From assembly GCA_963778895.1 (NCBI GenBank), contig CAVZVZ010000005.1, positions 310,001 to 374,000 on the forward strand: 64,000 nucleotides of DNA. The letters run 5' to 3'. Shown here in pieces: positions 57,086 to 64,000 of this stretch (positions are counted from its first letter, which is position 1; each line of letters begins with the position of its first letter). Made by a program: the position numbers and the translations under genes. The stretch is from CAVZVZ01 sp963778895. Lineage in GTDB: Bacteria; Actinomycetota; Acidimicrobiia; Acidimicrobiales; Acidimicrobilacustridaceae. Under the pieces are notes generated by a model. The model was not told the DNA's origin. It worked only from the letters and a program-made list of their open reading frames with translations, and made no database searches.

Positions 57086-58054
57086 ATGATCGAGGGTGAC
57101 TTTTGGTCCACCAAACGGGTGCTCATCACCGGTGGCGGCGGCTTCCTCGGGAAGGCCGTGGTCCATCGCCTCGAGCCTCGGGAGCCGGGTGCGTTGCTCA
57201 CGCCGACCAGCGGCGACTACGACCTGCGCGACCCGCTTCAGGTCGAAGCGATGTTCGATGAGCTGACCCCCGACGTCGTCATCCATCTGGCCGCCCGCGT
57301 CGGAGGCATCGGGTACAACCGCGAGCACCCCGCCGAGCTCTACCTCGACAACCTGTTGATGGGCACGTACGTGCTCGACGCCGCTCGCCGGCACGAAACA
57401 CCGAAGACGGTCGTCGTGGGCACGATCTGTTCGTACCCGAAGTTCACACCCGTACCGTTCAGCGAGGACTCGCTGTGGCAGGGCTATCCGGAGGAGACCA
57501 ACGCGCCGTACGGCATCGCCAAGCTCGCCCAACTCGCGCAACTGCAAGCCAACCGTGCTCAGCACGGACAGAACGCGATCTACCTGATGCCGACGAACCT
57601 GTACGGACCCGGCGACAAGTTCCATCCCGCGGTGTCACACGTGATCCCCGCGCTGATCAAGACGATCGTCGACGCCAAGGAAGCCGACGCCGACCACATC
57701 GTGGTGTGGGGTACCGGCAGCGCTAGTCGCGAGTTCCTGTACGTCGACGACGCGGCCGAAGGCGTGCTGCTCGCCGCCGAGCACTACGACGAGGGCGACC
57801 CGGTGAACCTCGGGTCCAACTCGGAGTTGTTCATCCGGGATCTCGTGCCGACCTTGTGCGAGATCCTCGGCTACGAGGGCGAGGTGCGGTGGGACACCAC
57901 CAAGCCCGACGGTCAGCCCCGCCGTGCCGTCGACGGGGATCGGGCCGAGAGCTCGTTCGGCTTCAAGGCCACCACACCGTTCGACGAGGGATTGCGGCGA
58001 ACGGTCGACTGGTACCTCGAGCACCGCGTCGAGGCCGAAGCCCGCAGCAACTGA
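57086..58054 (+). CDS. fcl: GDP-L-fucose synthase-like epimerase/reductase
   Basis: 322 residues, intact. RVLITGGGGFLGKAVVHRLE, the family motif VIHLAARVGGIGYNREHPAELYLDNLLMGTYVLDAAR, active site VVVGTICSYPKFTPVPFSEDSLWQG with APYGIAKLAQLAQLQANR, MPTNLYGPGDKFHPAVSHVIPALI, and GTGSASREFLYVDDAA. These are diagnostic of GDP-L-fucose synthase and its close relatives. It takes the GMD product and NADPH. Together with rmd this gives two outlets from GDP-4-keto-6-deoxymannose. It stands alone on the plus strand between two minus-strand operons. Confidence 0.92.
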   Translation: MIEGDFWSTKRVLITGGGGFLGKAVVHRLEPREPGALLTPTSGDYDLRDPLQVEAMFDELTPDVVIHLAARVGGIGYNREHPAELYLDNLLMGTYVLDAARRHETPKTVVVGTICSYPKFTPVPFSEDSLWQGYPEETNAPYGIAKLAQLAQLQANRAQHGQNAIYLMPTNLYGPGDKFHPAVSHVIPALIKTIVDAKEADADHIVVWGTGSASREFLYVDDAAEGVLLAAEHYDEGDPVNLGSNSELFIRDLVPTLCEILGYEGEVRWDTTKPDGQPRRAVDGDRAESSFGFKATTPFDEGLRRTVDWYLEHRVEAEARSN

Positions 58055-58057
58055 CCG

Positions 58058-58996
58058 CTACTGGCCGAGGGCGGTGCGGAAGTACTCGGCGGCGCGGATG
58101 AGGCCCTCCCGTAGGGGAATCTCCGGGGCCCAACCAAGGCGCTCGGTCGCGAGCGTGAGATCGGGCCGTCGTTGCTTGGGATCGTCGACCGGCAGGTCTT
58201 CGTGCACGATCTCGGACGACGAGCCCGTCACTTCGAGCACGAGCTCGGCCAGCTCGCGCACGGTGAACTCGCCGTCGTTGCCGATGTTGATCGGCCCGAT
58301 CTCGTCCGAGTCGAGCAGGGCGAGGAAGCCACGCACCTCGTCGGTCACGAAGCAGAAGCTGCGCGTCTGCAGTCCGTCGCCGTAGAGCGTGATCGGCTTG
58401 CCCTCGATCGCCTGGGTCAGGAAGTTCGACACCACGCGACCGTCCTGCACCCTCATCCGAGGGCCATACGTATTGAAAATACGAACGATGCGGACGTCGA
58501 GACCGTGGTAGCGGTGGTACGCCATCGTCATGGCTTCGGCGAAGCGCTTGGCTTCGTCGTACACGCCCCGCGGGCCGATGGGGTTCACGTGACCCCAGTA
58601 CGTCTCCGGTTGCGGGTGAATCTCGGGATCGCCGTACACCTCGCTGGTCGAAGCCAGCATGAACGTGGCGTTCTTGGCCTTGGCCAAGCCGAGCGTGTTG
58701 TGCGTGCCGAGACTGCCGACCTTCAAGGTTTGGATCGGCTTCTCGAGGTAGTCCTTCGGCGAGGCCGGGCTGGCGAAATGCATTACGGCATCGACGTCGC
58801 CGGGCACGCGGACGTACTGGCTGACGTCGTGTTCGATGAACGAGAACTCGCGGCGCGCGAAGAGATGTTCGATGTTGTCGACGGACCCGGTGATGAGGTT
58901 GTCGACCGCGACGACCTCGTCGCCCCGCTCGAGCAGCGCCTCACAGATGTGCGAGCCGAGGAAGCCCGCTCCGCCGGTGACCACGATCCGCGCCAT
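58058..58996 (-). CDS. UDP-glucuronate decarboxylase (UDP-xylose synthase)
   Basis: 312 residues. IVVTGGAGFLGSHICEALLERGDEVVAVDNLITGSVDNIEHL, VMHFASPASPKDYLEKPIQTLKVGSLGTHNTLGLAKAK, active-site STSEVYGDPEIHPQPETYWGHVNPIGPRGVYDEAKRFAEAMTMAYHR, and RIFNTYGPRMRVQDGRVVSNF. This string of motifs is diagnostic of UXS rather than dTDP-glucose dehydratase. It removes CO2 from UDP-glucuronate made by the ugd gene directly upstream, whose stop overlaps this ATG (TGATG). Product UDP-xylose for the glycan. Confidence 0.92.
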   Translation of the reverse strand: MARIVVTGGAGFLGSHICEALLERGDEVVAVDNLITGSVDNIEHLFARREFSFIEHDVSQYVRVPGDVDAVMHFASPASPKDYLEKPIQTLKVGSLGTHNTLGLAKAKNATFMLASTSEVYGDPEIHPQPETYWGHVNPIGPRGVYDEAKRFAEAMTMAYHRYHGLDVRIVRIFNTYGPRMRVQDGRVVSNFLTQAIEGKPITLYGDGLQTRSFCFVTDEVRGFLALLDSDEIGPINIGNDGEFTVRELAELVLEVTGSSSEIVHEDLPVDDPKQRRPDLTLATERLGWAPEIPLREGLIRAAEYFRTALGQ

Positions 58997-60277
58997 CAGC
59001 TGCGTCCGATGCCTTGATATTCGAACCCTCGGCGAGCGAGCGAAGTTCGGTCGAGCAGGTTGCGCCCGTCGAGCACGCGTCGATCCGCCATGGCGTCGGC
59101 CACCTTGTCCAGGTCGAGCCACTTGAACTCGTCCCACTCCGTGAGCACGGCCAGCACGGTCGCCCCCTCGACGGCGGCATACGGATCGGGCGCAATCTCG
59201 ACATCCGGGTAATCAGGCAGCGGCTCGGTGACCGTGGGGTCGTAGGCGGTGACGTTCGCACCAGCGGCGAGGAGACGGCGCAGGATCTGCAACGACGGCG
59301 ACTCGCGCAGGTCGTCGGTGTTCGCCTTGAAGGTGAGCCCCCAGATGGCGACCTTGCGACCTTCGACGGAACCGCCGGCCAGCTGCACGACCTTGTCGGC
59401 GACCCGATCGAACTGTTCGTCGTTGACCTCGATCACACCTTCGAGCAAGCCGAACTCGTAGCCGGCTTCCTGTGCGATGTAGAGCAACGCCCGGGAGTCT
59501 TTTGGAAAGCAGGAACCGCCCCACCCCGGGCCGGGCTTGAGGAACTCGTGACCGATGCGCTTGTCGTAGCCCATGCCGAGCACGACGTCGTTCACGTCGG
59601 CGCCGACTGCCTCGCACATCGCAGCCACGGCGTTGACGAACGAGAGCTTGGTGGCGAGGAACGCGTTGCTCGCGTACTTGATGGTCTCGGCCGACGCGGG
59701 GTCGGTGACCATCAGCGGCGCCGGCACGCCGATGTACAACGACGCGACGCGAATCGCGGCACTCTGGTCGTCGCTACCGATGATCACACGGTCGGGATGC
59801 AAGAAGTCGTCGACGGCGGTGCCCTCGCGCAGGAACTCGGGATTCGACACGACCTGCACGTCCGACCGGCCGAGCGCCTGTTCGACGAGTCGCGTCGATC
59901 CGACGGGCACGGTGGACTTGTTCACCACGACGGTGTCGCGTTGCAGATGCGGCGCTATCTCACGGGCCGCCGCTTCGATGTAGCTGAGGTCGGCCGAGCC
60001 GTCGGCGCCCTGAGGGGTGGGCACGCACAGGTAGGCGAACTCGGCATCGGCAACCGCGCCGGAGGCACCGAGCACGAACGTCAACCGCCCCGACTGCAGT
60101 CCCTCGCGCAACAAGTCGTCGAGACCGGCCTCGAGGATCGGGAATCTCGCCCCGGCTCAACCGCTCGACCTTCTCGGCGTCGATGTCCGCGCACGTGACC
60201 TGGTGGCCGAGGTGAGCGAAACAGACACCCGTTGTCAGACCGACGTATCCGGTGCCGATCACCGCGATCTTGGCCAT
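58996..60277 (-). CDS. ugd: UDP-glucose 6-dehydrogenase, frameshifted
   Basis: AKIAVIGTGYVGLTTGVCFAHLGHQVTCADIDAEKVERLSRGEIP (NAD domain), a shift near 60145, then AYLCVPTPQGADGSADLSYIEAAAREIAP, NKSTVPVGSTRLVEQAL, and SNPEFLREGTAVDDFLHPDRVIIG. ETIKYASNAFLATKLSFVNAVA and the catalytic Cys in GPGWGGSCFPKDSRALLYIA follow. About 426 residues. It oxidises UDP-glucose to UDP-glucuronate for the decarboxylase that follows. AGGAG lies about 8 nt before ATG 60277. Confidence 0.95.
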
Positions 60278-60388
60278 ACCGAGCGACTCCTAGCGCTGTT
60301 CGGGGGTCCGCCGACCCGCCCATTTCCCTCGTACCGGGTGATCCCGGGACCACCATGGTACGTCACGGGCGCACCCGGATCAGCAGGA

Positions 60389-61816
60389 TCAGCAGGTGAC
60401 GCCGGGGGGTGCCTCGGGCACGAATGCCGGTGTCGTGGTCGTCGTGTCGTCGCCGGGCACGCTCGAGTCGGTGGTCGAGGTCGCCGCGTTGTCGAGAAAG
60501 GACTGGAAGTCCTCGAGCGGGCGCGGATCGGTGCGCACGCCCGTGAAATCGCCGCCGGTGACCAACGCGACGCTGACGTCGGACAGAGTCGAGTCCTCTT
60601 GGAACGTCGGGTTCCCGTCGACGAACCGAGCCACGTTGGCCGCGGCGAGTTGTTGACCCGGCGCGTACAGGATCACCGTGCCCGGGAACCGGAAGTCGCG
60701 AGCATCAGTCGAACGCACCGCCACGAAGCCGCGGTCGGATAGATCGTTCAGCACCGTCTTGCCCTGGCCGCTCTGGCCCGTTCCGTTGCGAACCTCGACG
60801 CGAACGGTTGGGATGATGTTCGCCTCGGTGTCGACACCACGAAAGATGTCGAAGATCGGTTGCGCGACCGCGTTCGTCGAGGAACAAGACCGACGCGGCG
60901 CCCACGTTCCCACCGCGGGTCGGCGGCGTGTAGAGATCGAGTTGCTCGGGTCGAAGTCGCGGAACTGCACACCCAGGTCCACGATGTCCTGGGTCGTCAA
61001 GGAATCGTCGAGCGTGACGCTCTGCTGGCCCACCTGGATCAGCTGATTCATCGTGAACGGGTTGCGCACGCCCTTCGCGATGGCTCGCTTCAGCGCAGCC
61101 TTGATGAACAGCTGCTGGCGATTGATCCGACCGAGGTCGCTCGCGGGGTCGGATACGTACCGCTTGGTCTTCTCGTCGTAGATCTCGAAGTACCGCGATC
61201 GCGCGTAGGCCAGCGCCTGGTCGGGCTCGAGGGTGACACAACCCGTTTCGTCTTGCTGGAACCCGCTGTGCTGATCACGAGCCGCCCACGGGAAGTAGAT
61301 GGGGACCCCGCCTACTGCGGACACGAGATTGCGGAAGCCGGCCAGATCGAGCATCACGAAGTGATTGATCTTGATGTCGAAGTTCTGCTGGATGGTCTGC
61401 ACGAGACGCTCGGGTCCACCGAGCGCCATGGCCGAGTTGATCTTGCCCTTCTGGGTGGAACCAGCGATCGGCACCCACAAGTCACGAGGGAACGACAACA
61501 ACGCGGCGCGATCGCTCTTCGGATCGACGCGCAACACCATGATCGTGTCGGTGTTCAGTGACTTGCTGCGACCACGTAGGACCGGGTCGCCCGCCGCGAG
61601 CCCCGAACCGTCATCGACACCGACCAGCAAGATGTTCTGCGGTTCGCCCGGCGTAGTCTGCTGGTCGAGCACGCTCCCGAAGGCCAGGCGAGGCACATCG
61701 CTCACCTGACGCTGGACGTAGGCCAGCCCGGCTGCGGACGCGAAGCACAGCACCACGAGCATCGACATACCTGCGATGAGCGCGCGCTGGGGCCAGGTGC
61801 GGCGGGGCCGGGACAT
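60389..61816 (-). CDS. LytR-CpsA-Psr (LCP) family glycopolymer ligase, frameshifted
   Basis: About 475 residues from ATG 61816. One helix (LIAGMSMLVVLCFASAAGLAYV), then the LCP domain: NILLVGVDDGSGL, SLNTDTIMVLRVDPKSDRAALLSFPRDLWVPI, GKINSAMALGGPERLVQTIQQNFDIKINHFVMLDLAGFRNLVSAVGGV, and LDPDQALAYARSRY-type EPDQALAYARSRYFE. Two compensating shifts near 60955 and 60880 hide LDLYTPPTRGGNVGAASVLFL. A LytR_C domain (VRVEVRNGTGQSGQGKTVLNDL) and a Thr/Pro tail follow. It attaches lipid-linked glycopolymer to peptidoglycan, a fitting end for this glycan locus. Confidence 0.92.
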   Translation of the reverse strand: MSRPRRTWPQRALIAGMSMLVVLCFASAAGLAYVQRQVSDVPRLAFGSVLDQQTTPGEPQNILLVGVDDGSGLAAGDPVLRGRSKSLNTDTIMVLRVDPKSDRAALLSFPRDLWVPIAGSTQKGKINSAMALGGPERLVQTIQQNFDIKINHFVMLDLAGFRNLVSAVGGVPIYFPWAARDQHSGFQQDETGCVTLEPDQALAYARSRYFEIYDEKTKRYVSDPASDLGRINRQQLFIKAALKRAIAKGVRNPFTMNQLIQVGQQSVTLDDSLTTQDIVDLGVQFRDFDPSNSISTRRRPAVGTWAPRRSCSSTNAVAQPIFDIFRGVDTEANIIPTVRVEVRNGTGQSGQGKTVLNDLSDRGFVAVRSTDARDFRFPGTVILYAPGQQLAAANVARFVDGNPTFQEDSTLSDVSVALVTGGDFTGVRTDPRPLEDFQSFLDNAATSTTDSSVPGDDTTTTTPAFVPEAPPGVTC

Positions 61817-61824
61817 GGCCCGCC

Positions 61825-61830
61825 AAACTA
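61825..61830 (-). promoter_or_regulatory. leaderless -10 box (TAGTTT) of the LCP gene
   Basis: TAGTTT on the minus strand with an 8-nt spacer to ATG 61816. Confidence 0.45.
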
Positions 61831-61892
61831 TCAGCGGCCGGTGGGACAACTTGGTCGCCCCAGGCGGGCGGACCGGCCCCGGCGGCCCGGCC

Positions 61893-63054
61893 TCAGCGGA
61901 CGGGCAGGCCCAGCTCGCGGGAGATCACGAGACGTTGGATCTCACTCGTGCCCTCACCGATCTCGAGCACCTTGGCGTCCCGGTAGTGGCGCGACACCAA
62001 CGTCTCGTCCATGAATCCGTAGCCGCCGAACACCTGCGTCGCCTCGCGGGTGACCGTGACCGCGGCCTCCGTGGCGTAGAGCTTCGCCGTCGCCGCCTCG
62101 CGTTTGAACGGGCGGCCGGCATCACGCAACGCGGCGGCTCGATAGGTCAGAGCGCGGGCCGCGTCGGCCATCACTGCCATGTCGGCGATCTTGAAGGCGA
62201 CCGCCTGATTCGTGCCGATGGCCCGCCCGAACGCCACCCGTTCGTTGGCGTACGCGGTGCAAGCTTCGAGACATCCTTCGATCACACCGACCGCAAGTGC
62301 CGCGATGGCCACGCGCCCGTCATCGAGGATGGCGAGGAAGTTCGCGAAACCCCGCCCGGCTCCGCCCAGCAAGTTGGCCGCCGGCACACGACAGTCGGCG
62401 AAGGTCAGGCCGTGGGTGTCCGAAGCGTGCCAACCCATCTTCCGATAGGGCGGCTGCACGTCGAAGCCTGGGGTACCCGCGGGGACGATGATCGTGCTTA
62501 TGTCCGGGCTGCCGCCCGTACTGGAGGTGACGGCGGTGACGGTGACGAGCGAGGTGATGGGCGTTCCCGAGTTGGTGATGAACGACTTCTCGCCGTTGAT
62601 GACCCACTCGTCGGTGGCGCGGTCGAGCACTGCTTTGGTGCGGGTGCCTCCGGCATCGCTCCCCGCATCGGGCTCGGTCAGGCCGAAGCCACCGAGGGCG
62701 CGCCCGGCGCAGAGATCGGGCAGCCACCGCTGGCGCTGCTCCTCGGTGCCGAACTGGAAGATCGGATTGGCGCCCAGGCCCACCCCGGCTTCGAGCGTGA
62801 TCGCCAAAGACTGATCGACCCGTCCGAGCTCCTCGATGGCCACACAGAGCGTCGTGAGGTCGGCCCCGCCTCCGCCGTACTCCTCGGGGAACGGCAACCC
62901 GAACAGGCCCAGCGCGCCCATCGCCTTGCACCGTTTCGACCGGGAAGGTGTGCTCACGATCCCAGGCCTCCGCATTCGGCGCGATCTCGGCCTGCGCGAA
63001 GTCCCTCACCACCTTGCGGAAGGCCTCTTGCTCCGCGGTCAGGTCGAAGTCCAT
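61893..63054 (-). CDS. acyl-CoA dehydrogenase, frameshifted near N-terminus
   Basis: MDFDLTAEQEAFRKVVRDFAQAEIAPNAEAWDREHTFPVETV, a shift near 62930, then KAMGALGLFGLPFPEEYGGGGADLTTLCVAIEELGR. FAD/substrate motifs: GGFGLTEPDAGSDAGGTRTKAV and EWVINGEKSFITNSGTP. RVAIAALAVGVIEGCLEACTAYANERVAFGRAIGTNQAVAFKIADMA is also present. The catalytic Glu lies in YGFMDETLVSRHYRDAKVLEIGEGTSEIQRLVISREL. About 387 residues. First step of beta-oxidation; chain length unknown. Divergent from pabB with 24 nt between. Confidence 0.93.
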
Positions 63055-63062
63055 CGCACCGG

Positions 63063-63072
63063 ATCGTACGCT
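63063..63072. promoter_or_regulatory. overlapping divergent leaderless -10 boxes (acyl-CoA dehydrogenase / pabB)
   Basis: Minus-strand TACGAT (63063-63068) is 8 nt before ATG 63054. Plus-strand TACGCT (63067-63072) is 6 nt before GTG 63079. The two boxes share the central TA of GTAC, so polymerase probably cannot use both at once. Confidence 0.5.
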
Positions 63073-63078
63073 TGCCCC

Positions 63079-64000
63079 GTGCCCGCCTCGCAGTTCTCGC
63101 CTTCGGCGCTCGCCGTCGTGGGCGACCGGCTGGCCACCGACCTGGTCGATGTCACCTCAGACCTCACTGCGCTCGACAGCACGGGGTTCTGGGCCGTCGT
63201 CGTTCCCTTCACCGGGCCGCCCACCTGTGCGCGCTTCGCCGACGTGCGCGCCGCCCGACCATGGCCCGGCCGGCCATGGGTCGGTCCCGACCCGGGCTCG
63301 TGGCGCAGCAGCCTCGACCGACCGGCTTTCGAGGCGGGCGTCGACACGATCCGCGCCGCCATCGGTGAGGGCAACGTGTACCAGGTGAACCTGACTCGTC
63401 GGTTGTCGGCACCGCTACCGGCCGACGCCGAGATACCCGCGCTCGGTGCCGCGCTGGCGAGCGGCAACCCCGCGCCTTTCAGCGCCGTGGTGCACCTGCC
63501 GCGTCACGGCATCGCGGTGGCCTCCGCGTCACCGGAGCGCTTCCTCACCCGCCTCGGGCGCCGGGTGTGGTCTTCGCCGATCAAAGGCACGGCCGCCTTG
63601 CCCGATGGGTTCCTGCCGAAGGACCGGGCCGAGAACGTGATGATCGTCGACCTCGTTCGCAACGACCTCGGACGCGTGTGCGAGTTCGGCAGTGTGCGGG
63701 TGCCCTCGTTGCTCTCCGTCGAGCCGCACCCCGGCCTCTATCACTTGGTCACGACCGTCGAGGGTGAGCTGCGCCCCGGGGTCGGGTGGCCGCAATTGCT
63801 CGACGCCACCTTCCCGCCGGGATCGGTCACGGGCGCCCCGAAGCTGGCCGCTCTCGAGTACATCCATCGCCTCGAGCCCGTGGATCGGGGCCTTTACTGC
63901 GGGGCCATCGGATGGGTGGACGCCGACCGGCGGCAGGGGGAGCTCAACGTGGCCATCCGCACCTTCTGGGCCGAAGACGGCCAGCTCCACTTCGGCACGG
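63079..64000 (+). CDS. pabB: chorismate-utilising enzyme, aminodeoxychorismate synthase component I (PabB) type, 3'-truncated
   Basis: GTG 63079 runs open to the window end (307 codons). Motifs of the chorismate-binding domain: FEAGVDTIRAAIGEGNVYQVNLTRRL, SASPERFL, SSPIKGTAAL (the Lys of the PIKGT motif typical of PabB, not anthranilate synthase), DRAENVMIVDLVRNDLGRVCEFGSV, LYHLVTTVEGEL, FPPGSVTGAPKLAALEYI, and GLYCGAIGWVD. It aminates chorismate for folate synthesis; the glutaminase partner is not in view. A C-terminal PabC-like lyase domain may follow beyond the window. Confidence 0.92.
   Translation, partial: MPASQFSPSALAVVGDRLATDLVDVTSDLTALDSTGFWAVVVPFTGPPTCARFADVRAARPWPGRPWVGPDPGSWRSSLDRPAFEAGVDTIRAAIGEGNVYQVNLTRRLSAPLPADAEIPALGAALASGNPAPFSAVVHLPRHGIAVASASPERFLTRLGRRVWSSPIKGTAALPDGFLPKDRAENVMIVDLVRNDLGRVCEFGSVRVPSLLSVEPHPGLYHLVTTVEGELRPGVGWPQLLDATFPPGSVTGAPKLAALEYIHRLEPVDRGLYCGAIGWVDADRRQGELNVAIRTFWAEDGQLHFGT

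Overview
This is a high-GC, gene-dense stretch of actinobacterial chromosome. It carries a DUF3499 gene, an FtsEX cassette, coenzyme F420 genes beside GDP-mannose genes, and actinobacterial TAnnnT -10 boxes placed 6-9 nt before start codons. An uncultured member of the Acidimicrobiia is my best guess, but that is inference because no rRNA is present. No insertion sequence, phage, CRISPR array or tRNA was seen. About half of the roughly 65 protein genes, including essential ones (secA, ftsH), are broken by single-base frame changes while both halves remain well conserved. I read these as sequence or assembly errors, not pseudogenes, and annotate them as whole genes with the break marked.

Left part (1-19 kb): a partial hydrolase, tmRNA, a lipoprotein, small oxidative-stress and F420-type proteins, a secreted C-terminally anchored esterase, YqgE, and thioredoxin. 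Next comes a tightly coupled molybdate operon (HTH-TOBE regulator, modA, modB, modC, HAD phosphatase, every junction a 4-nt overlap). It is followed by membrane proteins (Bax-inhibitor-like, AI-2E/PerM family, RDD), a divergent Rieske/thioredoxin pair, a 13-residue-repeat protein, an enoyl-CoA hydratase, and the cell-division set ftsE-ftsX plus an M23 peptidase.

Middle (19-45 kb): prfB, secA, an atypical response regulator without the phospho-acceptor Asp, and an FlgM-like protein behind a sigma-28-like promoter. Then comF, mtnA, an SDR and ahcY, followed by the manB - Trm112 - phosphosugar isomerase block. After these come AhpD-like proteins, large GT-C-like and GT2 glycosyltransferase membrane proteins, a CPBP protease, DUF3499, ftsH, DUF5719 and a giant GT2/membrane fusion.

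Right part (45-64 kb): a surface-glycan locus. It has four GT4 glycosyltransferases and genes for GDP-mannose, GDP-D-rhamnose (gmd, rmd), GDP-fucose-type sugar (fcl), and UDP-glucuronate/UDP-xylose (ugd, uxs), with an epimerase and an LCP ligase that probably attaches the polymer to the wall. Two F420 genes (fbiA/cofD, cofE) lie inside it. The order manB / fbiA / cofE / GDP-mannose pyrophosphorylase / LCP recalls the mycobacterial Rv3257c-Rv3267 neighbourhood. The window ends with an acyl-CoA dehydrogenase divergent from a truncated pabB-like gene.

The most unusual signals are the very regular leaderless promoters, three genes whose only start at the leaderless position is ATC, two back-to-back divergent leaderless promoters, and a His-rich membrane protein inside the glycan operon.
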